Positions 1 to 5,199 of a DNA stretch of 5,269 nucleotides are shown in pieces (positions within the stretch are counted from its first letter, which is position 1; each line of letters opens with the position of its first letter). The stretch comes from an uncultured Clostridia bacterium (GTDB lineage: Bacteria > Bacillota > Clostridia > Christensenellales > Aristaeellaceae), in contig CAKUCW010000061.1 of assembly GCA_934643825.1 (NCBI GenBank), positions 1 to 5,269 on the forward strand, in the 5' to 3' direction. Under the pieces are notes generated by a model. It made no database searches. It was not told where the DNA came from and saw only the letters and a list, made by a program, of their open reading frames with translations. Position numbers and translations under genes: made by a program.

Positions 1-45
1 CCCCCCCCCCACGTCTCCCCCCTCTCTCCCTTCCCCCCCAAACAC
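1..45. other. C-rich, almost purine-free tract with minus-strand G-quadruplex motif
   Basis: Bases 1-39 contain only two purines (A11 and G13), and 14-39 are pure pyrimidine. On the minus strand this gives four G-runs of about 7, 3, 6 and 10 bases separated by loops of 2, 5 and 6 bases, which satisfies the usual G3+N1-7 quadruplex pattern. It lies about 25 bases before the rsmD start codon. It could be a structural or regulatory element, the edge of an extragenic repeat like the one at the other end of the window, or a low-complexity sequencing or assembly edge. The base composition is certain; the function is unknown. Confidence 0.6.
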
Positions 46-70
46 CCTTCGTACTCTTAGGAGAATCAAC

Positions 71-637
71 ATGAGAATCATCGGTGGGGACGCACGCGGG
101 CGGACGATTGTCGCTCCGGCCGGCGCAAAGACGCGTCCGACGCAGGATTATGTGCGCGAATCGCTGTTCAATATCATTCGCTGGGACATCGAGGAAGCGC
201 GTGTGCTTGATCTGTTCGCCGGAACGGGTGCGCTCTCGCTGGAGGCACTCAGCCGCGGCGCAAAGGAAGCCGTGCTGGTCGATACGGATCGGGCTGCATG
301 CGCGGCGATTCGTAAAAATATGGAAACCACACGCCTTGGTGAAAAATGCCGCCTGATCGCAAGGGATTATCACGCGGCAATCGATGCCCTGGCGGCTGAA
401 GGAACGGCGTTTGACGTGGTTTTTATCGACCCGCCTTATAAAATGGAGAATACCGGCGAAATGTGCGCGGCACTCTATGAAAAGGGATTGCTCAGCGACG
501 CTTTTCTGCTCGTTGTCGAGCATCGAAAAGGGCATGCGCCCATGCTGGACGCACGCTTTGACGCGTTCGACCTGCGGCATTACGGCGATACCGAAATCAC
601 ATTCGTCCGCCGGGCACGGCAGGAAACAGACGAGTAA
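71..637 (+). CDS. rsmD: 16S rRNA (guanine(966)-N(2))-methyltransferase RsmD
   Basis: This is a SAM-dependent methyltransferase that, in the RsmD family, makes m2G966 in 16S rRNA of the small ribosomal subunit, in the cytoplasm. The 188-residue protein has the full family signature: the N-terminal RIIGGxARGR at residues 2-10, TRPT at 21-24 followed by DYVRESLFNII, the SAM-binding motif I VLDLFAGTGALS at 45-56 with the acidic VDTD at 70-73 closing the next strand, and the catalytic motif IV DPPY at 120-123. The length is normal for the family. The ATG is preceded by AGGAG at 59-63 with 7 bases of spacing. coaD follows 22 bases after the stop, the usual partner across many bacteria, so the two are probably co-transcribed. 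No promoter is visible in the 70 bases upstream, so transcription probably starts outside the window. Nothing looks truncated. Confidence 0.96.
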   Translation: MRIIGGDARGRTIVAPAGAKTRPTQDYVRESLFNIIRWDIEEARVLDLFAGTGALSLEALSRGAKEAVLVDTDRAACAAIRKNMETTRLGEKCRLIARDYHAAIDALAAEGTAFDVVFIDPPYKMENTGEMCAALYEKGLLSDAFLLVVEHRKGHAPMLDARFDAFDLRHYGDTEITFVRRARQETDE

Positions 638-659
638 AAAGACAGGAGGAGGCGCGTAA

Positions 660-1145
660 ATGGATACGCTGCTCTACGCCGGAAGCTTTGACCCCGTCAC
701 GCGGGGACATCTGGATGTCATTCGCAGGGCTGCCGGGCTTTGCTCGACGCTGGTCGTCGCGGTGATGCATAACCCGGAGAAGCATGGATTTCTGGAAGTG
801 CCGCTTCGGGTGAAGCTGCTGGAAACGGCATGCCGCGATATCCCGAATGTGCAGGTCATGGCGCATGGAGGCTTGCTCATCACCTGCGCCCATGAGGTCG
901 GCGCACAGGCGGTTGTGCGCGGATTGCGCCCGATCGGCGATTTTGAATCCGAATATCAGATGGCTCAGGTCAACCGCCAGCTCGGCGGGGTGGAAACGCT
1001 GTTTTTGACGACCAGCGATAACTGCGCCAGCATTTCCTCAAGCATCGTCCGTCAGGTTGCGGCGTTCGGCGGGGATATCACCCCGATGGTGCCGGAGGGA
1101 ACCGCGCAGGAGATCCTCGCGGCGCTTGACCGGGCAAAACGATAA
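660..1145 (+). CDS. coaD: Phosphopantetheine adenylyltransferase (CoaD)
   Basis: CoaD catalyses the penultimate step of coenzyme A synthesis: 4'-phosphopantetheine plus ATP gives dephospho-CoA and pyrophosphate, normally as a cytosolic hexamer. The 161 residues match the family length. Visible motifs are the nucleotidyltransferase signature GSFDPVTRGHLDVI near residues 8-21 (the T/HxGH element), HNP.K near 37-41, VVRGLRPIGDFESEYQ near 87-102 carrying the RGLR nucleotide/pantetheine-site residues, and ISSSIVRQVA near 124-133 (family SSSxVRE). The segment after the NPxK element reads FLEVPLRVKLL, where many homologues have an E-E-R stretch; this looks like a tolerated variation, not decay. An AGGAGGAGG ribosome site at 644-652 sits 7-10 bases before the ATG. 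The gene lies 22 bases after rsmD. Confidence 0.96.
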   Translation: MDTLLYAGSFDPVTRGHLDVIRRAAGLCSTLVVAVMHNPEKHGFLEVPLRVKLLETACRDIPNVQVMAHGGLLITCAHEVGAQAVVRGLRPIGDFESEYQMAQVNRQLGGVETLFLTTSDNCASISSSIVRQVAAFGGDITPMVPEGTAQEILAALDRAKR

Positions 1146-1230
1146 CGCAAACCATCATTCATATTGATGAGGATATATGGAGTAAAATGGATAATAAACG
1201 AAAATATCGCAGAAATATTCCGGAGGTAAG

Positions 1231-1235
1231 GGAGG
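1231..1235 (+). promoter_or_regulatory. Ribosome binding site that favours the internal ATG at 1244
   Basis: GGAGG lies 8 bases before the ATG at 1244, near-ideal spacing. The upstream in-frame ATG at 1187 has only GGAG at 1179-1182 with 4 bases of spacing. A further GGAGG at 1222-1226 adds to the purine-rich context before 1244. This is why the shorter start was chosen for the coiled-coil gene. Confidence 0.6.
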
Positions 1236-1243
1236 AAAAGCAG

Positions 1244-1939
1244 ATGGACGAGCAGCAGGAAACCAGAACCGTCCGGCGGGAATACGGTCAGGCAAACGGC
1301 GAGAGCATCGCGCAGGCGCGTCGGGTCATCGATCAGATTGAAAACGCAATCAACGACTCGCGCCGCGTTCCCATGTCCAAGACGCTGAGCTTTGTCGATA
1401 CGGGCGAAATCATCGATTTGATCGGTCAGCTGCGCATCGTTTTGCCGCATACCGTCGTGCAGGCGCAGGCGATCATGGATGAAAAGGAACGCATACTCTC
1501 CGAAGCAAAAGCGGAGGCGGATAAGATCGCGGATACCGCGGACACGAGCTATAAGACCACGATCGACGAAGCCAACCGCTTTAAGCAGGAAGTGCATGAC
1601 GAGGCGGACGCCTATGACAGGCAGGTTCGCCAGAAGGCGGAGGAGGACGCGACCGCAATCGTTGCGGACGCGAACACCCGCGCCGAACAGATCATCTTCA
1701 GCGCACAGCAGCAGTCGCAGAGGATGGTGGACGAAAACGAAATCACACGGCGTGCGCAGGCGTATGCCGTGGAAACGCGTGAACGCGCTGAAACGGATGC
1801 GAACAGCATCTATAATCAGGCATGCGTACAGGTGGATAAAATGCTCAGCGGCGCGGCGGCTGCGCTCTCCAGAAGCGCTACCGAATTGGCGGCTCTGCGC
1901 GACAAGCTGCTGACGCAGGGCACGAATACGCAGGAGTGA
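1244..1939 (+). CDS. Clostridial post-coaD coiled-coil protein (often annotated 'ATPase'), function unknown
   Basis: From the better-supported ATG this is a 231-residue soluble, very hydrophilic protein; a start at 1187 would add 19 mostly basic and polar residues. Residues 28-100 hold the recognisable core: IDQIENAI, then RVPMSKTLSFVDTGEIIDLIGQLRIVLPHTVVQA and an EKERIL helix. Residues 80-195 are a long alanine- and acid-rich helix with small residues recurring at 3- to 4-residue spacing and blocks such as EAKAEADKIA, HDEADAYD, EEDATAIVADANTRAEQI and ENEITRRAQAYA, resembling the stalk of ATP synthase subunit b/E or DivIVA-type proteins. There is no Walker motif, signal peptide or membrane segment, so the common label 'ATPase' probably reflects only coiled-coil similarity. 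The pattern matches, from memory, the small protein that often follows coaD in Clostridia, but the helix here seems longer. The gene sits 98 bases after coaD and 19 before the glycosyltransferase. Its role is unknown. Confidence 0.85.
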   Translation: MDEQQETRTVRREYGQANGESIAQARRVIDQIENAINDSRRVPMSKTLSFVDTGEIIDLIGQLRIVLPHTVVQAQAIMDEKERILSEAKAEADKIADTADTSYKTTIDEANRFKQEVHDEADAYDRQVRQKAEEDATAIVADANTRAEQIIFSAQQQSQRMVDENEITRRAQAYAVETRERAETDANSIYNQACVQVDKMLSGAAAALSRSATELAALRDKLLTQGTNTQE

Positions 1940-1958
1940 GAGGAAAGAGGAGAAACCT

Positions 1959-2930
1959 ATGAATCAGCAAAATACGCTTTACATCGTCGTTCCCTGTTAT
2001 AAGGAGCAGGAGGTTCTGCCGGAAACGAGCAAGCGCCTGCGCGAGAAGATGAATCAGCTCAAGAGCGAAGGCAAAATCGGCGAAAAGAGCCGCGTGATGT
2101 TCGTCAACGACGGCTCCAGCGATAATACCTGGCAGATCATCAGCGAGCTTCACGAGAAGGAACCGGATATGTTCTCCGGCGTCAACCTTTCCCGCAACCG
2201 CGGCCATCAAAACGCGCTGCTGGCGGGTCTGCTGACTGCGGTCAATTACGCGGACATGATCGTCTCCATGGACGCAGACCTTCAGGACGATATCAACGCA
2301 GTGGATGAGATGGTCGATGACTATCATAAGGGCTACGATGTCGTGTACGGCGTGCGCAGCAAGCGCGATACGGATACATTCTTCAAGCGTTTTACCGCCG
2401 AGGGCTTCTATAAGGTCATGAAGGCGCTGGGCGTGGATATCGTGTTCAACCATGCGGATTACCGCCTGATGAGCCGCCGCGCCGTCGAAGGGCTTGCCGA
2501 GTTCACGGAGGTCAACCTCTTCCTGCGCGGCATCGTTCCGCAGATCGGCTATAAGTGGACGACCGTCACCTATGAGCGTGCCGAGCGCTTCGCGGGCGAG
2601 AGCAAGTATCCGCTCAAGAAGATGATCGCCTTTGCCGCGGACGGCATCACCAGCTTCTCGGTTAAGCCGATCAGACTGGTGTTCTCCACCGGCGTGGTCG
2701 TGTTCATCGTCAGCATTATCATGCTGCTCTATGCGCTCATCGCCAAGATTGCGGGTCATACCTCCGTCGGCTGGACGAGCCTGATGGGTTCCATCTGGCT
2801 CATCGGCGGCATTCAGCTGCTGGGTCTGGGCGTTGTCGGCGAATATATCGGCAAAATCTATAACGAAACGAAGCGCCGCCCGCGCTTTATCATCGAGAGC
2901 GTGCTGAACAAGGCGGATAGCGAGGCATGA
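1959..2930 (+). CDS. GtrB/DPM-like family 2 glycosyltransferase, membrane-anchored
   Basis: This 323-residue protein has a cytoplasmic GT-A catalytic domain followed by two membrane helices, the layout of polyprenyl-phosphate glycosyltransferases such as GtrB, YkoT and YfdH. These transfer a sugar from a nucleotide sugar to undecaprenyl phosphate for later envelope glycosylation. Visible elements are IVVPCYKEQEVLPE at residues 9-22, FVNDGSSDNT at 48-57, LSRNRGHQNALLAG at 77-90, the metal-binding MDADLQD at 104-110 (DxD 105-107), HADYRLMSRR at 165-174, NLFLRG at 186-191 and the RxxRFAGESKYPLKK loop near 207-221 typical of this subfamily. Predicted membrane helices lie near 239-262 and 272-296, then a basic tail. 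GAGGAG at 1947-1952 is 6 bases before the ATG. The sugar and acceptor cannot be read from sequence; undecaprenyl phosphate is inferred from the family. The stop overlaps the mazG start by 4 bases. Confidence 0.92.
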   Translation: MNQQNTLYIVVPCYKEQEVLPETSKRLREKMNQLKSEGKIGEKSRVMFVNDGSSDNTWQIISELHEKEPDMFSGVNLSRNRGHQNALLAGLLTAVNYADMIVSMDADLQDDINAVDEMVDDYHKGYDVVYGVRSKRDTDTFFKRFTAEGFYKVMKALGVDIVFNHADYRLMSRRAVEGLAEFTEVNLFLRGIVPQIGYKWTTVTYERAERFAGESKYPLKKMIAFAADGITSFSVKPIRLVFSTGVVVFIVSIIMLLYALIAKIAGHTSVGWTSLMGSIWLIGGIQLLGLGVVGEYIGKIYNETKRRPRFIIESVLNKADSEA

Positions 2931-4300
2931 AAAGGCATACCATAACCGTGGCGGCGCTTGGACCGGACAGCGGGGATATGCTCGCCTGCGGCGTCCACGA
3001 TGCGCTCAAAGCCGCGCCGCGCCTGCTTCTGCGCACGGCGATCCATGGCGTGGCAGACAGGCTGAAGGGCGAAGGCATCGCATTTGAAACGCTGGATGCG
3101 CTGTATGAGCAGACCGAGGACTTTGACGAGCTGTGCGAACTTGCGGTTAAGCGCATCATCGAGCTGGCGCGGCAGGGTGAAACGCTCTGCTATGCCGTCA
3201 GCGAACCGCAGAATGACGCGACGGTGCGCCTGCTGGCGCAGAAGCTGCCGGAGGACGTGGAGCTTTGCGTGCTGTCGGGCATGACGCTGGCGGATGCGGC
3301 GGCGTGCGCGGTGATCCCCTTTGGGGTCAATACCGAAAACCTGCGGACGCTGACCGCGCTTTCCGCGCTGGATATGCGCATGCAGGCGGATCAGCCGCAG
3401 GTGATTACGGAGCTGGATAACCGCTATCTGGCGTCGGATGTGAAGCTGTGGCTCGGCGATTTGCTGGATGACGAAACGACGGTCTATTTCCTTGAAAACG
3501 CGGCGGAGCTTTGCCTGAAAGCGCGGGCGATTGAGCTTTGCGAGCTGGATCGACAGGAAAAGTATGACCATCGGACGGCGGTGCTTGTGCCGGCGGTCAG
3601 CGTGTTTGACAGAAGCCGTGCGTCCTATGAGGACTTTGTGCAGGTGGTGACCCGGCTGCGTGCGCCCGGGGGATGCCCGTGGGATCGTGCGCAGACGCAT
3701 CATACCCTGCGGCAGTATATGATCGAGGAAGCCTGCGAAGCAGCAGAGGCGATGGACGGCGATGATCCGATGAAGATGGCGGATGAGCTGGGCGACGTGC
3801 TGCTTCAGGTGGTGCTCAATAGCTGCATCGGCGCGGAGCATCGCGCCTTTACGGATCGGGACGTGACCAGCATGGCGGCGCATAAGATGATTACGCGCCA
3901 TGTGCATGTCTTCGGGCGCGAGAAGGCGGAGGACGCGCAGGCGGTCGTTTCCGTGTGGGAAAACGCGAAGAAAAAAGAGCGCGGCGAACAGACCGCGCTG
4001 GAACGCGTGATGGATGTATCCACGGCGCTTCCGGGTCTGATGCGTGCGCAAAAGGTCGTCCGCAGGGAAGCGGGCGCCGAGGGAAGAAAGCTGGATGAGG
4101 GCGAGATCCTGTCCCGCGTCGAGTCCATCGCAGGGCAGAAGGACGGCAGTCAGGCGGAGAAGGAAAAGCGGCTGGGCGATATGCTTGAGAGCCTCTGTGC
4201 GCTTGCCGAAGCGCAGGGATTGGACGCGGAAACGGCACTTCGCGCCGCGACCGCCAGACGCATCGAATCCATTCGCGCAAAAGACGAAAAAAGCCTGTAA
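2927..4300 (+). CDS. mazG: YabN-like fusion: degenerate tetrapyrrole-methylase domain plus MazG nucleotide pyrophosphohydrolase
   Basis: MazG hydrolyses (d)NTPs to the monophosphate and pyrophosphate, cleaning the nucleotide pool in the cytoplasm. The 457-residue protein has the YabN two-part layout. Residues 1-225 follow a tetrapyrrole (corrin/porphyrin) methylase scaffold: ITVAALG at the start, RTAIHGVADRL at 36-46, the FETLDALYE and DFDELCE helices, and a CELDR..YDHRTAVLVPA closing strand at 205-223. The usual glycine-rich GxGxGD is LGPDSGD here, and the usual YAVPGHP is YAVSEPQ at 89-95, so SAM-dependent activity is doubtful. Residues 235-350 are an intact MazG domain: GGCPWDRAQTHHTL at 248-261, EEACE at 267-271 (ExxE) and DELGD at 286-290 (ExxD) supply the magnesium ligands. 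Residues 365-450 look like the second MazG domain but have lost the ExxE carboxylates (RVESIAG; RLGD). The start overlaps the glycosyltransferase stop as ATGA, with only a weak AAGGCGGA at 2910-2917, which suggests translational coupling. Confidence 0.93.
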   Translation: MKRHTITVAALGPDSGDMLACGVHDALKAAPRLLLRTAIHGVADRLKGEGIAFETLDALYEQTEDFDELCELAVKRIIELARQGETLCYAVSEPQNDATVRLLAQKLPEDVELCVLSGMTLADAAACAVIPFGVNTENLRTLTALSALDMRMQADQPQVITELDNRYLASDVKLWLGDLLDDETTVYFLENAAELCLKARAIELCELDRQEKYDHRTAVLVPAVSVFDRSRASYEDFVQVVTRLRAPGGCPWDRAQTHHTLRQYMIEEACEAAEAMDGDDPMKMADELGDVLLQVVLNSCIGAEHRAFTDRDVTSMAAHKMITRHVHVFGREKAEDAQAVVSVWENAKKKERGEQTALERVMDVSTALPGLMRAQKVVRREAGAEGRKLDEGEILSRVESIAGQKDGSQAEKEKRLGDMLESLCALAEAQGLDAETALRAATARRIESIRAKDEKSL

Positions 4301-4335
4301 TTCCCATAAAAAATTTATAAAAAATCAGATTCCTC

Positions 4336-4364
4336 TTGCAGGAAAGAGGGAAACCATGTAGAAT
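4336..4364 (+). promoter_or_regulatory. Candidate sigma-A promoter for hup
   Basis: TAGAAT at 4359-4364 matches five of six bases of the -10 consensus and stands 17 bases after TTGCAG at 4336-4341, which matches TTGACA only in its first three bases. It lies in an AT-rich gap after a GC-rich gene, and a start near 4371 would give a leader of about 75 bases. An imperfect inverted repeat, CCTCT at 4332-4336 with AGAGG at 4345-4349, overlaps the -35 and could be an operator, but it is short. No terminator is visible between mazG and this site, so read-through into hup is also possible. Confidence 0.5.
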
Positions 4365-4371
4365 ATGTTGT

Positions 4372-4425
4372 AATCGCCATGATGTGCGATTGATGCTGAC
4401 AAACACGTCAAAAACACAGTGACGT
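4372..4425 (+). promoter_or_regulatory. Two consecutive hairpins in the hup leader
   Basis: AATCGC at 4372-4377 pairs perfectly with GCGATT at 4386-4391 around an 8-base loop. ACGTCA at 4405-4410 pairs with TGACGT at 4420-4425 around a 9-base loop. The second hairpin ends one base before the ribosome site AAGGAGG, so it could influence ribosome access or mRNA stability. The stems are only 6 bp each, and neither has a U-tract, so they are not terminators. As DNA, the second repeat could equally be a protein-binding palindrome. Confidence 0.4.
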
Positions 4426-4426
4426 T

Positions 4427-4433
4427 AAGGAGG
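4427..4433 (+). promoter_or_regulatory. Ribosome binding site of hup, longer than usual spacing
   Basis: AAGGAGG, a near-perfect Shine-Dalgarno sequence, stands 12 bases before the ATG at 4446. An in-frame GTG at 4419 lies upstream of it and is rejected because it would put the site inside the coding region and add nine residues foreign to the HU fold. Confidence 0.7.
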
Positions 4434-4445
4434 ATTTTGGGTACC

Positions 4446-4721
4446 ATGAATAAGAATGAACTGAGCGCGGCGATTGCCGCAAAAGCGGGTCTGACCCGTA
4501 AGGATGCCGAGGCTGCCCTGTGCGCGATGAGCGATATCGTTGCCGAGTGCCTGAAGAACGGCGAGAAGGTTCAGATCGTTGGCTTTGGCGCTTTTGAAGT
4601 GAAGGAGCGTCCGGCTCGTAAGGCGCGTAACCCCAAGACCGGTGAGGAAATCCAGATCGGCGCACGCCGCTCTCCGATGTTCAAGCCGGGCAAGGCGCTC
4701 AAGGAAGCTGTTGAAGGCTAA
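4446..4721 (+). CDS. hup: HU family DNA-binding protein
   Basis: This small basic nucleoid protein binds and bends DNA without strong sequence specificity, as a homodimer in the Bacillus/Clostridium type. The 91 residues match HU length exactly. The N-terminal helical part MNKNELSAAIAAKAGLTRKDAEAAL at 1-25 is typical. It is followed by VQIVGFGAFEVKERPARKARNP at 42-63, where F47 and F50 form the core and the beta-arm carries RNPKTGEEI at 61-69, including the intercalating proline P63. The C-terminal motif is FKPGKALKEAV at 79-89. Everything expected is present. It follows mazG by 145 bases with its own candidate promoter and ends in a strong terminator, so it is probably expressed mainly as a single gene. 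In many Firmicutes an S4-domain protein gene (yabO/hslR-like) and yabP come next; they are not in the following 548 bases. Confidence 0.97.
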   Translation: MNKNELSAAIAAKAGLTRKDAEAALCAMSDIVAECLKNGEKVQIVGFGAFEVKERPARKARNPKTGEEIQIGARRSPMFKPGKALKEAVEG

Positions 4722-4760
4722 AAAGAAATTCCCGGGAGATTGCTTCCGGGTTTCTTTTTT
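4722..4760 (+). terminator. Intrinsic terminator after hup, probably bidirectional
   Basis: AAAGAAA at 4722-4728 and CCCGG at 4731-4735 pair with CCGGG at 4746-4750 and TTTCTTT at 4751-4757 around a 10-base loop, with only TT at 4729-4730 unpaired. The GC-rich core is followed by a T-tract ending at 4760. The A-rich left arm would give a U-tract on the minus strand too, so it can also stop transcription arriving from the right. It starts one base after the hup stop codon. Confidence 0.88.
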
Positions 4761-4792
4761 GGGATCGGAAAGAAAAGCGTATTGTAGTGAAG

Positions 4793-4816
4793 CCGCTTCA
4801 ATCCGGCGCGAAGCGG
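4793..4816. repeat. Inverted repeat, 7-bp stem
   Basis: CCGCTTC at 4793-4799 is the exact reverse complement of GAAGCGG at 4810-4816, with a 10-base spacer. The right arm overlaps GCGAAGC (4808-4814), a heptamer known to fold into an unusually stable DNA mini-hairpin. Confidence 0.6.
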
Positions 4817-4826
4817 AGATGGGAGT

Positions 4827-4847
4827 CTGAGGGAAGAATTCCCTCAG
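4827..4847. repeat. Perfect 9-bp hairpin with GAA loop
   Basis: CTGAGGGAA at 4827-4835 pairs perfectly with TTCCCTCAG at 4839-4847 around GAA. GGAG at 4822-4825 lies just upstream. CTGAGGGA-type palindromes are, from memory, common between genes of gut Clostridia. No T-tract follows, so it is not a canonical terminator. Confidence 0.75.
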
Positions 4848-4868
4848 GCAGGTCTGGACGGCAGTCCA

Positions 4869-5025
4869 GCGTAACCCCGTACCCTATCAAAAAAAGAAGT
4901 AGTTTCAGAGCAGAATGCGAAGCATTCTACGATTGAAACGGGTTTGCGCTGAAAAGCAGGTTTTCAAGTATAAGGTGGCTTAAACCGCCTGCTTCATATT
5001 TCTGCTATGCAGTTTGGGGTTACGC
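4869..5025. repeat. Long-range 10-bp inverted repeat enclosing several hairpins
   Basis: GCGTAACCCC at 4869-4878 is the exact reverse complement of GGGGTTACGC at 5016-5025. The 137 bases between hold at least four further hairpins, so folding would give a closed multibranch structure. A second partner for the left arm, GGGTTACGC at 5040-5048, matches nine of the ten bases and could compete. Confidence 0.65.
4902..4939. repeat. 38-base two-part quasi-palindrome with GCGAAGC tip
   Basis: GTTTCA at 4902-4907 pairs with TGAAAC at 4934-4939. Inside, after an asymmetric internal loop, AGAATGC at 4912-4918 pairs with GCATTCT at 4922-4928 around GAA. The tip GCGAAGC is the known hyper-stable mini-hairpin sequence. 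GTAG at 4899-4902 stands at the 5' foot, the tetranucleotide placement seen in REP elements. The outer arms resemble CRISPR repeat ends, but the unit occurs only once. Confidence 0.7.
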
Positions 5026-5047
5026 CCTGCGGGGAATAAGGGTTACG

Positions 5048-5064
5048 CGCCTGCTTTGCAGGCG
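5048..5064. repeat. Perfect 7-bp GC-rich hairpin with TTT loop
   Basis: CGCCTGC at 5048-5054 pairs with GCAGGCG at 5058-5064 around TTT. It directly follows the second copy of GGGTTACGC and shares its last base, so it competes with the long-range pairing to 4869. A run of seven G (5064-5070) follows. Confidence 0.75.
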
Positions 5065-5109
5065 GGGGGGAACGCGCTCCGCTGGGGCTTAGGGATTCGG
5101 GGGATTGGA

Positions 5110-5142
5110 GCCACGCGCCCGCTGTGCGGGATTCAGCGTGGC
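5110..5142. repeat. Two-part hairpin with TGT loop
   Basis: GCCACGC at 5110-5116 pairs with GCGTGGC at 5136-5142. Within it CCCGC at 5118-5122 pairs with GCGGG at 5126-5130 around TGT, with ATTCA at 5131-5135 bulged on the right side. This repeats the build of the 4902-4939 element: outer stem, asymmetric internal loop, inner stem, 3-base loop. Confidence 0.7.
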
Positions 5143-5143
5143 G

Positions 5144-5198
5144 GAAATCGGAAATCGCAAGGAGCGCTTGCGCGACTATGCGAGTTTCCCGGGATTTC
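5144..5198. repeat. Imperfect stem built on a tandem GAAATCG repeat
   Basis: GAAATCG occurs twice in tandem at 5144-5157. GAAATC (5144-5149), GGAAA (5150-5154) and TCGC (5155-5158) can pair in order with GATTTC (5193-5198), TTTCC (5185-5189) and GCGA (5180-5183). A competing local hairpin pairs CGCAAG (5156-5161) with CTTGCG (5167-5172). Confidence 0.5.
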
Positions 5199-5199
5199 T

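Noticed and set aside
1158..1195. Possible promoter in the AT-rich gap after coaD (TTGATG at 1164, TAAAAT at 1183 or GATAAT at 1190)
   Set aside because: The spacings are 13 and 20 bases, both poor for sigma-A, so it is not reported as a feature.
1878..2759. Long minus-strand open frame opposite the glycosyltransferase
   Set aside because: Its translation is histidine/arginine/alanine-rich without a recognisable domain, and it is a GC-rich shadow of a well-supported plus-strand gene.
2858..4051. Long minus-strand open frame opposite mazG
   Set aside because: Low-complexity histidine/arginine-rich translation, no ribosome site, and opposite an intact YabN/MazG gene.
4301..4352. Terminator after mazG
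   Set aside because: The only inverted repeats are a short AT-rich one and CCTCT/AGAGG, neither followed by a T-tract.
4419..4445. Upstream GTG start for hup
   Set aside because: It would put the AAGGAGG site inside the coding region and add nine residues absent from the 90-91-residue HU family.
4642..4830. Open frame of 62 codons overlapping the end of hup
   Set aside because: It starts inside hup in another frame, has no ribosome site and runs through the terminator.
4902..4939. Possible CRISPR repeat (GTTTCA...ATTGAAAC ends)
   Set aside because: The 38-base unit occurs once; only the 9-base ATTGAAACG recurs at 5233, about 300 bases on, with no regular repeat-spacer pattern and no cas genes.
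4944..4974. Possible promoter inside the island (TTGCGC and TATAAG)
   Set aside because: The spacer is 19 bases, the boxes are weak, and both lie in or beside hairpin arms; no gene follows.
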